Translations under genes and position numbers: made by a program
Shown: one piece after another, positions 31,137 through 43,019 of the stretch
Numbering within the stretch: the stretch's first letter is position 1
How the letters are laid out: each line of letters begins with the position of its first letter
Source of the DNA: Clytia hemisphaerica
Taxonomy: Eukaryota; Cnidaria; Hydrozoa; Leptothecata; Clytiidae
Length of the DNA: 64,000 nucleotides
Assembly (NCBI GenBank): GCA_902728285.1
Contig: CACVBU010000078.1
Location: 68,362-132,361, forward strand
Direction of reading: 5' to 3'
The notes under the pieces: generated by a model
The model's input: the letters and a program-made list of their open reading frames with translations, nothing else
What the model was told of the DNA's origin: nothing
Database searches by the model: none

Positions 31137-33600
31137 TTAGGTCCTCTTGACAATATACAGTGTATAGTGCGATCCGATAATCTCCTTCTCGCTGCTACCT
31201 CTTCTAAAAATGATTTTCTTAACCTTTTCATCTTTGGATTCAGTAGATGTAAGGTCAAAGACATTCATGAGGCTGGAAATTGAATCTCCTTCGGTCTGGT
31301 CCACAATGTTTGCATGAAGGCGGTTCAAGATGTTTCTTTTAGTTGGGGCTAGATTGGACTTGATTTTCTCCAACGTGTTGTTTAGGGGATTGTTCAAGGT
31401 AACAACAACATTTACGTTTTTGTCGAGTGTGATACTGTTCATAATTTGATCTGCTTTGGGTGTTTTGATGTGTTCGGAAATTAGTTTCTCTGCAGTGTTC
31501 TTTACAACATTGTAGACTTGTGAGCTTAAAATTTTTTCACTATCAACACAATGAAAATACTGGTTTGCAAAGATTTGGTGAAGATCTGAAAACAACTCAA
31601 GAGTGTAGAGCCCCTTTGCACTCAAGATGACGGCTGCTTCTTCCTCTCTAATATTACCAGCAATTAGGGTATCTTGAAAAGGGACAAGAATTCCAGACGC
31701 CTGTTTACAGCCATCTAAAAACCCTGCCATTTCCCTGTTCCTCCCCATACTAACATATGAATTTCATTTTGCTCAAGGAAATTCAGAGCTTTGTTTAAGA
31801 GATCAGTGCTTTTAGGTGACATGGAAAAATGTTTCAAAATTCTTCTCAAGCTGGTATAAAGAGTGACTGCATCAGGGTCACTCATAGTTACCGAATTTGT
31901 AGTTCTACGGATTGTCCCACTAGCTGCATGCGACGAGCAAGAGGATACAGGTGATAATATGCCATATCTTTCAGTAGTAAGACGGCATGCTTTTAGGTTG
32001 GTGGCACAGTTGTCTCCACTAATGGCTGTTGGGTAACTATTTGAATCAACTTTGAGATAAATGGTCTTCATTGTTTGATCAATACCCTATATCTTTGCCA
32101 TTTTAAAGTACTGAGGAGGTTTTGGAATAATTTCTTCACAGAAATATATGTTGCCATTCGGGCTGCTTGTAGTATGAGATTCTACTTTCTTTTGTAACTC
32201 GTTGATCAGGTAAAAGCTCAATGCAGCAGCAGCCTCCTTCAATTGGTCACGTAGATCTTCCATTTGCTGGGCGTTCGAACTTTGACCCTGTTGAGATGAT
32301 ATCAGAGCATTCGCTATATAATCAAATTCATTGCCTTTAAAGGAATTGATGGCTTATTGCGTTATTTAACAGATTTGAAAAATATTTTGTTATTTGCAAT
32401 TGTCACTTCATATAAAACATTTTTTATAGTAGACAATATCAATAGAATTTGATGAATTTGATAAAAATTATATTATATAAAAAATGTTTCGGTTACTGTC
32501 TGTCTTTTAATCGTCCAGTCACTCATTGTAAATGAATGTATCCAGTCCAGTCCAAGAAGCCACAAGAATGTCAAGTGAAAATCAATGTTACCTTCTACTT
32601 TCTTAACTTCTGTCATTTGATCCATGATTGCCTCACAAAGTACCTCTCCTGTCAAAGACCCTGGAACTTGGTTCATGTTGAATGGCACTTTATGAATATT
32701 ACCTGATCAAGCCACAGCTCTAATCCATGGTTTATGTTATGATCATTCAACCTAACAGTTATTGGCATTGGGAGATTGATGGTTCCTTTGCGAATTGCTT
32801 CAATATTCAGGGATTTGGAAAAGTTATATTGATTCTTCTGAGTTTCGATCATTGCGTTGTATGATTCCAAAGTTGCTGCAGAGCTAATCATCTTATTTGC
32901 ACCTACGTGGATGATTTTAAGTGCATGTCCCAAAGCCAATATCTCGTTATCATCTGATGGAGTTTGACCCTTCAAAGATCAAAGAGATACAACGAAAAGT
33001 TCCACTCAAACAAAAGTATTAGAGACCTACTATTCTAAAAGGAAAATATCCTGACTCCCAATCAATAATTCACAAATACACAGAGCTTTTTTATACAACC
33101 CAATACTACTCATATAACTAGAGACATAGTTTCACATTCTTAAAGGATGAACAGAAATCCAAAAGAAATACCATAAAATCTATCTGGGGGTCAATCAAGC
33201 TACTTATGGTTTGTTGTCTCAATTGACTGTGGCGGTGGCCAGTCTGCATAGATGATGTACAAGAGGACGAGGCGTTGGTGACAGCAATTACTTGTTTTGT
33301 TGTTACTGGTGCGAAGTTGATTTCAATCTGAGATTTTTGGGGTTTCTTCTTTTTGGCAACATCGTGAACAGAGTCCCAATGTTCAATTGGTCATAGAATG
33401 AAACGGCGAGCATTGATAACTGCATGGTGTTTTGGATCATTAGGTAAAATGCATCCAAGAATATCTTGAGAGTTCCAAGTAAGGTCAAGTGAGTCCCAGC
33501 TTGTCATTAGTTCCTGCTTATCGATTTTTACTTCAGGGAGCTTTTCTGGGTATTTGTTCCAGAAGTTTTCCTTCAAATTCTGTTTTGAAGTACAAACATC
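31137..33600 (-). pseudogene. Multi-exon repeat-family gene, function unknown
   Basis: Exons on the minus strand are 33,600-33,172 (donor ATG|GTATTT), 32,973-32,592 (acceptor TTTGAAG, donor GAAG|GTAACA) and about 32,334-31,137 (acceptor TTTAAAG). Phases 0 and 1 agree. Recognisable stretches are 'NDPKHHAVINARRFIL', 'SLTGEVLCEAIMDQM', 'PTAISGDNCATNLKACRL', 'SSHAASGTIRRTTNSVTMS', 'FLDGCKQASGILVPFQDTL', and a leucine-rich C-terminal half. I recall similar multi-copy proteins in cnidarian genomes. 'GDNC...' followed by Cys/His is loosely like hAT transposases, but this is weak. Breaks: TGA near 33,389, a shift near 32,700, TAG near 32,085, and a shift near 31,730. Confidence 0.5.
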
Positions 33601-33603
33601 CAC

Positions 33604-34735
33604 TTAAAGGGCCTAAACATTCAGTGCTGGAGTGTTCGTATCCCGTTTTGCATTTCAAGAGTCTTGATTTTGTTTTCCAAGTTTTCCAAAGTCTCTTTTT
33701 CATATTTCAATTTTTTTGCTTCAGTTTTCGGTTATATTGGAATTGAAAAAGTTTTCATAATGATTGTTTTTTTTCCTGCATATCCGTTTCACAATTTGGT
33801 TTTTGTAATATTTGAAGCGATTTTCCAGTTCAGTTTTAGCTATGATATTTTGTTCTCTCGTCATACTGATACTCTTGTATACATATTGAAATTTTAATGC
33901 CTTTTGTTATCCAAGGTTTACTACCTTTCTTGATTTGTTTGCCTGAAAGTTTCTTCATAGGAGCATAGATATTTTTCAAAAGGATAAGTTTTCAAAAGAA
34001 ATGTCAGGATTAGCGAGTGCAAGCGCTAATAATTCATCCCAGTGAATGAAAATCTGCTTTTTTGAATCTTTTCAACATTCTTTAATTCCTGGGCTCTTGG
34101 GCACTATTGATTTTGAAGTTTTGAAATACTGAGAATTGAGGTAGATGATCTGAAATTCCAACTAAGAGATTCCCAGATTTGCAGGGGTAAAGTATATGTA
34201 ATCAATAAGTGAGCTAGATCGAACTGTCACCCTTTGGAGAGATATGCCTATCAAAAGGAAATTTGACTGCAAAATATCGACAAAGCTAACAACTACATGC
34301 GAAGCACCACAGTCCAAAAGGTTGACGTTAAAGTCTCCAAGAAGAACAATACGTTTGTTCTCCTTATTTACTTTTTGCGAAAAGGGATTAAGATGGTTTT
34401 CCGTGAACACTCCAGTGTCCATTGTGGATGTTTGTAAATTGTACCAATAATAACCTTGTCTTGTTTATCAAAAATTAACTCACAGAAGGTGGATTATAGT
34501 TCTTTCTTCGAGTATAGTAATTTTGATAAGTCGTCCCGAGGCTAATATTTCAAATCGTTTGATGTATAAAGCGTAGTACCTCCAACGCTAGCTTTTGTGT
34601 TGGTTAGTAAAGGTGATGCATAACCTTCAATTTCAAGGTTATGTGGTATTGAAGTATCTTTCAGTCTAGTTTCTGAAATTCCTAATAATGTGTACTCAAA
34701 AGATTATTATATTCATCAAAATGCTTTGGTAGAGA
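33604..34735 (-). mobile_element. LINE fragment: APE endonuclease part
   Basis: Read on the minus strand, 'GISETRLKDTSIP.NLEIEGY' (near 34,650, frame-shifted), 'VNKENKRIVLLGDFNVNLLD' (34,330) and 'RSSSLIDYIYFTPANLGIS' (34,170) are the middle and end of an APE-type endonuclease: the GDFN motif and the SLIDYI motif. A linker region then resembles the one in the plus-strand LINE next to it. There are many stops and shifts. Its lower end abuts the previous gene at about 33,604. Confidence 0.65.
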
Positions 34736-35702
34736 ACTAATGTTGAGATGAAGAAAGGATAGAGAGATGAAGAAGGGATAGATAAGAAGATGTATTAGAG
34801 TAAGTGAAAAAGTTCTCGATAAACATGCTCCAAAGAAAATTAATTGTGTACGAGGTAATCATAAACCTTACATAACTAAAGAAATACGTAAAGCAACCAT
34901 GTTACGCAGCTTATACAAGAAAAAACGTAAAGAAACAAAAGACCCATACTGATCAACTAACTCTTTACAAACGCTAGAGAAATCCTGTCGTCTCATTAAA
35001 TCGATCAAGGAGGAAAAAGTTCTACGCTAAACTTGGTACCTCTCAACCAATGTGGTCAAACATGAAACGTTCTTCTCTGATGCAGATATCATCCACGAAA
35101 GAATCTCGTTACAGCAAGGCTGTGAACTGATCGAAGACGACAGCCTTATTTCAACTCTATTCAACGATTACTTTGCTAACATAACTAAAAACCTCAACTT
35201 CGAGCAGTGGAAACCTCCTAACGATACTGGCGAAGCACATGACGAAGTAACAAATATTCTTTTGAAATACGAAAACCACCCAAGTGTACAAAAATTAAAC
35301 AAACCGTCGATCTTAACCACTTTCAATTCTCCCCTGTCTCAGAGGATGACGTTGAAAAAGTTATTAAAAATCTTAACCCAGAGAAAAGTGTCCGTGGTAA
35401 TATCCAAATAAAATATGTTAAACTTGCAAGTTCTATTATTATACCCTGGTTGACAAAATTCTTGAATGCTATGATAATCGATGCAAGTTTTCCCTCGAGT
35501 CTTAAACTGCCTGGGGTCGCTCCAGTTTTTAAGAAAGATGATAAATTTGACAAAGCTAACTATCGACCTATTAGTCTTTTACCAGCATTTTCTAAAAAAA
35601 ATCTGTGCTTTTGTGCGGTTTTCGATCAAAGCGTAGTACACAGCATGCCCTTTTTCGTTTTCTTTCTGAGTGGAAAAAATCTCTTGACAACAGGGGAAAA
35701 GT

Positions 35703-36267
35703 TAGCCTGGGAATCCAAGCTCATAATCTTAGAAAAAACAAAAAATACCTCACCTCACAAAGTTCTAAAATTATAGAGCTTGGTGCAGGTAGATTAGTCT
35801 GACACAGAATGTTATAAACAGTCTGTGTGTGAACCCTTGTTGACAGACTTGCTGAACTTTGGAAACCCAGGCAAACACACATAATCAACTTACCATAAAA
35901 ACTCTTTCACAAGCTTTAAAGACTTTCAAAACTACTAAAAACCACATCAAAACATCAGCCACATGTATTTAGACTTCCAGCCAACAGCCATTTTGTTTCG
36001 AAATGAATCTATGTTTTCATTTTCATTTGTTTTCCTTTTTTCTGCAGAGTCAGCTTTTTCCATAAATTATGCGCGCGCATCGAAATTATCAAAATGCGCG
36101 CGAAAGTACTGCTTAGTAATACGCCAAAAGCTGGCCAATTAGGTCGAACCTGCATTGCAAGGAAAAATCTCCCTGTAGGCAAGCTACCTGCGCCAAGCGT
36201 TAAACAAGCAGAAAAAATATCATAAACTAGACTGTGTAAAAAGTTTAACGCTTGGATTTCCAGGCTA
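35703..36267 (-). mobile_element. 565-bp TAGCCTGG MITE with 9-bp target duplication, copy 1
   Basis: The ends TAGCCTGGGAATCCAAGC and GCTTGGATTTCCAGGCTA are inverted repeats. GGGAAAAGT flanks both sides (35,694-35,702 and 36,268-36,276). Removing the insert and one duplication restores an uninterrupted LINE reading frame. The interior ('ATTATGCGCGCGCAT', 'CATTTTGTTTCGAAATG') is the reverse complement of copy 3 at 50,431. No coding capacity. A 9-bp duplication is typical of Mutator-like elements. Confidence 0.9.
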
Positions 36268-36641
36268 GGGAAAAGTCGGAACCATTTTAATCGATTTATC
36301 CAAAGCTTTTGACACTCTTGACACTTTTGACCTACTTATTGCTAAATTATCAGCTTATGGCTTAAATTTTCATAGTTTACGTCTTATAAAAAATTATCTT
36401 AGCGACAGACATCAAAGGACAAGAATTGAATCTTGTTATATTGGCTAGCTAGAAATGTCTCTAGGAGTCCCGCAAGGTTCTTTTCTTGGCCCTCTTTTAT
36501 TCAACATATTTATTAACAACCTTTTATTTTTAATTGCAAGCATTATTAACTTTGCAGATGATAATACTTTCTTCTCATGTGACCCACGCATGGATACCAT
36601 TCTTTCTAACCTCACATCTGATCTTGCCATCGTCTTAAACG

Positions 36642-36963
36642 TAACCTGATAACAGATGTTCATAATTTTCTTACGCGCACGGTAAACCTCTAAAGGCACT
36701 TGAAAATTATACATCTGAGGAAAATAGTCCTCCCGCGGAAATTCTACAACAAGAATCTTGTTGTGCGCCGGAAAAATAAAAACTAATACGGCGCCCTATT
36801 CATAAACACAATCGCGCAACTTTGTTGTCATTCCCAGTCCTTTTAGACGAACGCGGTCCTTACGATTTCGAGATTGCATATTCGTCAGATTGTTTGTTTT
36901 CACACATCCCTTTAGAGCTTCAGCGTGGTGTGCAGAAAACATTCACAATCTGATCTCAGGTTA
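36642..36963. mobile_element. 322-bp TAACCTGA MITE with 8-bp target duplication
   Basis: The termini TAACCTGA...TCAGGTTA are perfect over 8 bp and extend imperfectly ('TAACCTGATAACAGAT' against 'TAACCTGAGATCAGAT'). CTTAAACG flanks both sides (36,634-36,641 and 36,964-36,971). An 8-bp duplication suggests a hAT-type origin. It interrupts the LINE reverse transcriptase downstream of the FADD motif. No coding capacity. Confidence 0.85.
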
Positions 36964-37667
36964 CTTAAACGTTGATCAATCTATTGAAATAAAGATTGAC
37001 AATTTTATTATCAAAAACTCTGATTCAGTTGGGCTGCTTGGTATTGTGTTATCCAAGTTATCCTTTGAATCTCATATTTCTAGGCTTTGCCATTCAGCTA
37101 ACTACAGTCATCAGACTCAACAGAATCAGGAACTTAATCAGCTACAAACAATCTATTTTATTATTTGATGCTTTTATCATTTTAAAATTTATGTATGCCC
37201 CTATTGTTTGGATGTTTTGTATGAAAACACTTTACCTAAAAATTCAGAAGGTTTTTGAGCCTGGAGCAAAAATTCTCAATTCAATCCCTCCTGAAACAGA
37301 GGATGTGCCTTTACGAAATACCACGATTATTCATGAACTACGCCTTCCCCAAATCTCAGAATCTTGGAAATCCTGTCTTCATGCCATGGCTGTTCCCGTC
37401 CCGGAAGATCGAATGTCACCTTCGTTCTAAAAATCTTCTTTCAGTCCGTAAAAAAGTCTTGACGGTACGCTATGACTTTAATTCTTTCCCATTTAGAGCT
37501 AGTATTTTGTGGAATGTACTTACGGATGAGCTTAAGAATTCCAAAGATATTTCCGCGTTTAAATCTAATTTGCTTAAGCTTAAACTTCTAGATCTAGATC
37601 TGAACTCTATTTTTCATATTTTTTGTTGTTGTTGGTGTAAATTAGATATTTATCTATGGTGAACTAA

Positions 37668-37707
37668 CTTGAAATAAATGAAATAAATAAATAAATAAAA
37701 AATAAGA
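37668..37707 (+). repeat. (AAAT)n tail of the LINE
   Basis: About 40 bp of AAATAAATGAAATAAATAAA-type sequence follows the last LINE codons by 15 bp, as expected for the 3' tail of a CR1/L2-like retroposon. From 37,708 to 38,061 nothing else was recognised. Confidence 0.7.
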
Positions 37708-38061
37708 CTCATTTCTAGAGACTTCAAAGTCAAATATCTCAGCTTTGGAAAAAAATTGGGTCAAAAGATTTTGAGGTGTCTCTCTGGACCATAAAAGGTA
37801 CATCTAAGCCAAATCATCTGATAATGCCTTTAAATTATAAAAATGTCATTTATCTTCACGAATAATTCCTCGATTGATCTCTTAAAATCATTTCAGTGTT
37901 CCCATCTTTCTCCAACACAATTTTCGCTGTGGCTTGTAATTCAAGTTTGTGTATTTTGGTTTAAAATCCACAATCAGGCATATGACATTTGAACGTGGCT
38001 TTGTCGTTTCTAATTTCAGCTTTCTTTTAGCAGTTGGGGCAAATCGGAAAAATGACTAAAT

Positions 38062-38690
38062 TTACTGAATGTCTGGACCACACCAGGTTGGAAAGGATGT
38101 TTCCAGACCTTTCTTTTCAATTTTTCCAAAGTCGGTCATTTCCGCGACTGTCCAATTACTACCAGATGTTTTGATTTTATCGGAAGAAGTAATAACTGTG
38201 TTAGGAGTTGTCGTCATTTTCAATTGGTAATAGCTCCTAGTTTTTAAACTTTGAAACTGGTAGTATTGGTCATCTTTCAGATCGTCAATATGACCTTCCC
38301 AAATAGAAATTTGAATAAATCCAGTACCGTCGTGCAAAACACCATTTCTAACTTGTTTGTTTGGACTTTTATCTGATTGATTTATGTGTTAACGCAATCA
38401 CCTATTTTGAAATCAAGTTTTTGCTGACCAACAATTCGACTGGAATGCAAAAAGTTGAAAAAGTAAACATCGTCATCTCTGTCCAATTTGGAAAGATGTG
38501 ATACCAAAACAGCTTTGTCAAGGTAATTTGTGAAAAAAACAGTAGACAAGTGTTCTATTAAGTAATTTGGTTGCTCGAATTGTTACAATTTCTGATTTTG
38601 ATTTTTTGAACAAAACATTCCAGTAGGGATTAGAAGATGTTTGATTGCACTCAGCTACTTTCAAGATGTATCCGGTAAGATCTGTAAAGA
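38062..38690 (-). pseudogene. RPA-like OB-fold protein fragment
   Basis: An acceptor CTCTTTACAG lies at 38,684. The reading goes 'LTGYILKVAECNQTSSNPYW', 'VTIRATKLLN', then after a frameshift 'YLDKAVLVSHLSKLDRDDDV', a TAA at the end of 'KIGDCVNT', then 'VRNGVLHDGTGFIQISIWEG', 'YYQFQSLKTRSYYQLKMTTT' and the end 'SFPTWCGPDIQ'. The pattern 'D.TG.I.I..W...I..L.....Y.F..L..R.Y..L.MTTT' is that of single-strand DNA-binding OB folds of the replication protein A type. Two OB folds would fit the length. It is cut by one shift and one stop. Confidence 0.45.
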
Positions 38691-39195
38691 GAAAAAATCA
38701 AAAAAAATTATAAAAAATAAACAACAACAGACGAAAAAATAATTAAATAATTGATAGGGGGATAGGGAAGGGATTACCTTGAGAGAAGAAATTTTGAAGA
38801 TTATATTTTTGCGTGATTTATTTTTATGGTTTTGGGTGTCATTCGTGAAATTAAATTCTGTTGTAAATCACGGAAATATCAGTTTACTTTGCAATCCCTT
38901 TCAAGAAGCTTAGTAGCATTTAGCTTGCGAACAATTTTTAAAATCTGCTTTTGCTTTAATGTCTTTTTGATCCTGCGCTTAACCTTGTTCGCTCGCTTAA
39001 CTCCTGCGAACAATTGTTTAAACTAAAAGCGCCTGCGATAACTTCTGGAATGAGTTGGATCCGAACCACCCATCTGTAACGACCAATGACGAACGCTTTA
39101 AACATATGTACAAATACACTTATAGGAAAGTTTACAAGTATACGCAATGTAAGCAGCGAACATCATTAGACTATTGAGATCAGGGCGAGAGACTT

Positions 39196-42100
39196 TTACA
39201 GTATCTCCATTGAAAATGGAAATGTGTATGCTTTTACACCTTGGCATGTCTTCTTTGAACCAACAGATAACGCATTCGATGTAAGCTCATCTACGATACT
39301 ATGTAGCTTTTCACGGCGGGTGTTACTACGTTTGGATCCTTCTCCATATTTGGATACAGCTGCCTGGAAACGAGAAATCAGATCCGCTTTAATATTTTTC
39401 TTACCCGGTATGTGCGTTGCCTTTATACAAAAGTTCTTTGTCATGCATTCTAGTGTTAACTTCCTTAGCATCTTTGCAATAACTTTGCCACTTGTTTATC
39501 CCAGCTACCGTTGCTTCGTTATCGCAAAAGACTTTAATACGCTTGCCAGTCCATTCTGAATCCAAAAAATAGCTGCTAAGACTATAGGATAAAGCTACCC
39601 TGCTGCCATTGAGGGCATAATATCGCTATTCTCCCAACGCCCTCCAAACCATTGTCTCTTAAAACTTCCACCATAGCCGACTGTACTAGATGCGTCTATA
39701 TAAAATTCCATATCCCATGCTAAACTTACACCTTTATCTAGAAACAACTTCTTCCCATTCCAATGCTTTAAAAAGTCTAGCCATCTTCAGATCTTCTCCT
39801 GCTGACTCATTTACGTATATTTTGTAACTTAAACTTACTAACCGTACAACTTAACGTTATCAACCTGTGTAAAAATATACGTCCCGGCGCAACCACTTTA
39901 CAAGCAAAGCTCAAAGAGCCTATAAGACTAAGAAGTTCTCGTTTTGTGCATTTCTCTCTCTTGAGAAATTCCTGAATATCTGCTTCTAATTTCCTCACTT
40001 TCTCAGGAGATAACGAGGCGTCTAGTTTAACGGAATCTAAAGTAATTCCCAAAAATTCTAACTTATGACTTGGTCCTTCTACTTTGTGTTTGGCAATGGG
40101 TATGTTTACCCTTTCAAAGAGATTTAGTAAACTTTTCAGAGCCTGGTCTTTTTTACTAGGAGCCTCAGCAACTAGAAAGTCATCTAAAAGGTGGCAGGTA
40201 TATTCTAGCCCTTAATTATTTACTGCTGCCCATTCCAAAGCTTCCAATAACTAGTCAAAGATTCCAGGACTTGATCTTCCTCCTATGGTCAGCCTTCTGT
40301 CGTAATAATACTTATCCTTCCAGTAAATACCTAAATGTGTAAAATTATTTGGCGAAACTGGTACTATCCTGAATGCCCCTTCTATATCTACTTTGCTCAA
40401 ATAACAACCTCTTCCTAACACCTGGATAAATTCGATCGCTCTGTCTACAGTAACATATCTAAGGGAATACTCATCCTTGTCAATAAAGTCATTGATGGAG
40501 GAACCTTCTGGATACGAGAGGTACATTATTGCTCGAAACTTACCTGGTACCTTTTTCGGAACAATGCCTAGTGGCTGACAATGAAAGTTTTCGAACGGAG
40601 GTGCGTCAAAAGGCCCTACAATTCTACCTTTTTCCAACTCGTCATTAAGATACTTATCAACTACATCTTGGTGATTATCTGCAGATATAAGGTTTCGAGA
40701 AATTCTTTCCCTTTCTGGACCAAAATAACCAATATCAAAGCCTTTTCGGAATCCTTCTCATAAAAACTCAACAAAGTCCTCGTTAGGATGACTGGCCAGC
40801 TCCTCTTCTAAACTTTCGATATCTACAGGAGTACTTACCAATGATTTCAGCCAAATCTTAGGAGGCACATCTGTGCACTTCTTGACCGAATGGCCGTTCT
40901 TGTTGCAAAATCTACAGATATGAAGATGAGGACAAGTGGATACAGTGCAGACAGAAAATTATGCTTGTTACAAATCTCCTTACCCTTGTAAAAAGCTCTC
41001 GCCCTGTCCCAAAGAAGAAGCATATGCCGACCTCAACTCCACCAGATCCTGACCTCAAGTCGAATGGACACTTGGACGAATGATGGCACCAAGACTGACA
41101 GTTCTCACAAAAGTTGGCAAGAGAGTTGTTCGCTACCGCCGCATGCAACGCCTCCGTGTCTAAAACGCACCAGTTTACTTCCTCCCCCCTCCCTGATAGC
41201 TCAGCTGCCTTATCCCAAACATAAAGGTGGTAATACCAGGAAGCCAATCCGCTATACTTGTTAGTAATTGTAACAATGTTAGCCATATACATATCGATAT
41301 CTGTAGCTCTCGAGGGGAAATCCTCTAATATGAGTTCCTTTAAACTTCAAAAGAGCCAAAATATCATCTGAGGTAAATCAAGTTTTTGCTTTCCCAGACG
41401 TCTCGCCTTATTTCCATCACCAAGATTCAAATGGATCACACCACTGTCACTCATTATACTTGCAGATTCTTGGCCCCAGACGTCAAAACCAGGCAAAAGC
41501 TTGTATAAGGGAACAAATTTTCCACTACGAAGCTTGTTTTTCACTGATGGAACCACACAATAACTTAAGGAGAGTCTTCTTTTACCAGATGTATTCTTGT
41601 TCTTCTTTCTTTTCGGATGTTGGATTTCATCGTCCGAGCTCGATTGTTCCTCCTCGCTGCTACTTGTTTCATCACCGCGTCTCTCCGAATCTGATTCACT
41701 CACATCTCTGTTCTTACGTTTGATTTTGTTTTTGTAGATTTTGGTCGTACGTTACTTTCACTCGTGGACGGGCTTCTCGCTTGAGTAATTCTTTTTTAAA
41801 ACCTCATCAACGATTGCTTCTGTCGACAAACCTGATGCTGTAGAAGAAGAGCTTTCTTCCAACTTTTCTACATCAATCCCATGGTTGATTAATTTTGTTT
41901 TAGCAGTATACTTGATGTTTAGTTCGTCGCATTTTTGTTTAATAGTAGCCTGGATATCCAGGCTGTAAATTATTTCACAGTCTAGTTTTAGATATTTTAT
42001 GTTCTGATTTACAGCCTGGTCTCCCTAGAGCGTTTTGCATTCTCATATGAGAATGCAGTCCGCTTGCTTGCGCTCACTTCGCTAAAATCGTAAGGGCCAA

Positions 42101-42570
42101 TCTACACGGTGTTGAGCAATTCTAAAGCAAAAATAGGATAGTCCTCCAGTTGCTAGTGAAGATAGGGCTTTCTGTTACATGAAAACATGAAAAAGAAGAA
42201 AACAGAGGCAAGTTCATTTTCCAAGAAAACATGGTTGGTCATGATAATGCATGCAAACTTTTTTATGGACTTTGGTGTAATCTTTGGATGTTTTAAATAG
42301 TTTTAGATCTTGTTAGACTGCTTTTTATTAATTTCTGTTTTGCTGCCCTGGGTTGGCTAGGAAACATGGGTTTGCACTTTCATTCTCTAGGGAGACCAAG
42401 CTCTATAATTTAAGAACTTTGTATGTTGAGGTAAATTTTGTTTTTTCTTAAATTTTGAGCTTGGATATCCAGGCTAGTTTAATAGCTGCACTTGTAACCA
42501 TGATTAAGAAAATATCCGAAGATATTTACGAATTTTTAACACTGCAATTTGAATTCAGTCTTTCTATCAC
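39196..42570 (-). mobile_element. DIRS-like retroelement without recombinase
   Basis: From 42,570 down the minus strand: a gag-like acidic Ser/Glu/Lys-rich region ('SDSERRGDETSSSEEEQ') with 'PLYKLLPGFDVWGQES'; a tract with 'YSGLASWYYHLYVWDKAAEL'; a CCHC knuckle 'CRFCNKNGHSVKKC' near 40,905; reverse transcriptase with 'GIVPKKVPGKFRAIMYLSYP', 'YLSKVDIEGAFRIVPVSP', 'RSSPGIFD' and 'HLLDDFLVAEAP'; RNase H with 'EFYIDASS' and 'HIPGKKNIKADLISRFQ'. This order and these motifs are DIRS-type. The tyrosine recombinase that should follow below 39,196 was not found. Stops at about 40,252 (TAG), 40,216 (TAA) and 41,364 (TGA), and shifts (one at an A6 run near 41,795), make it inactive. Confidence 0.75.
41946..42476 (+). 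mobile_element. 531-bp TAGCCTGG MITE with 9-bp target duplication, copy 2
   Basis: The ends are TAGCCTGGATATCCAGGCTG and GAGCTTGGATATCCAGGCTA. GTTTAATAG flanks both sides (41,937-41,945 and 42,477-42,485). The interior 'ACAGAGGCAAGTTCATTTTC' and the right part 'CTCTATAATTTAAGAACTTT' match copy 3 in the same orientation. It is inserted in the gag-side part of the DIRS-like element. A GTCTCCCTAGAG / CTCTAGGGAGAC pair inside suggests a second inverted pair. Confidence 0.9.
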
Positions 42571-42784
42571 CAAGTCGGAGGTTGAAGGACTATCCTTTCC
42601 AAATTGCCAAAGATGGCCCACTGAAATATTTTACCGAACGGGTCAAATAAGACACCGCGGGCATAGGGCGTTAGCGGATCGAATGAAGTTAAACTTCGAT
42701 TTACAGGCATTTTACTCTAAATCCACAATTTTGAAAATCTTTCATGCTTTTATTTAAGTTTAGTTCTTTGCTTTCTGTTTTTTT

Positions 42785-42975
42785 TTGTTTTGTCATATTT
42801 TTTCATTCGCTTTTCAGGGTCATAATTTTTTTTTTGCTTTGATCGGATCATATTTTTCTTTTCTTTTTCTTGGATCATAGTTTTCTTTTGTCTTATCTGA
42901 ATCATATTTTTCTTTTCTCTTTTTTGGATCATAATTTTCTTTTGCCTTATTCAAATAATTTTTTTTTCTCTTTTT
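42785..42975. repeat. Degenerate 30-bp tandem repeat, T-rich
   Basis: Units of the type GGATCATATTTTTCTTTTC / GGATCATAATTTTCTTTTGCC recur about every 30 bp, six to seven times. Two more related units occur at 44,065-44,160 on the far side of the next repeat block. On the minus strand they translate as Met-Ile-Gln/Arg-Lys repeats, a by-product and not a gene. Confidence 0.7.
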
Positions 42976-43019
42976 GGACCTACCTTGGAGATCCTATAAA
43001 TTAACCCATATCCGTCCGT

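Larger units (their letters stand above)
34740..37706 (+). mobile_element. LINE fragment: linker and reverse transcriptase, two MITEs inside
   Basis: It starts in the endonuclease-RT linker ('DKHAPKKINCVRGNHKPYIT'), then 'EDDSLISTLFNDYFANITKN', 'PEKSVRGNIQIKYV', 'NYRPISLLPAFSK', 'LCGFRSKRSTQHALF'. The frame breaks at 35,703 and resumes at 36,268 with 'DLSKAFDTLDTFDLL', 'VPQGSFLGPLLFN' and the catalytic 'FADDNT'. It breaks again at 36,642 and resumes at 36,964. The C-terminal tail 'ELKNSKDISAFKSNLLKLK' is typical of CR1/L2 elements. It ends with an (AAAT)n tail. There are several frameshifts. Confidence 0.8.

Noticed and set aside
33604-37706. Twin-primed single LINE insertion (inverted 5' part, then 3' part)
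   Set aside because: Both halves contain the endonuclease-RT linker, and the two linkers differ clearly in sequence ('KHAPKKINCVRG' against 'YAPMKKLSGKQI'), so they come from two elements.
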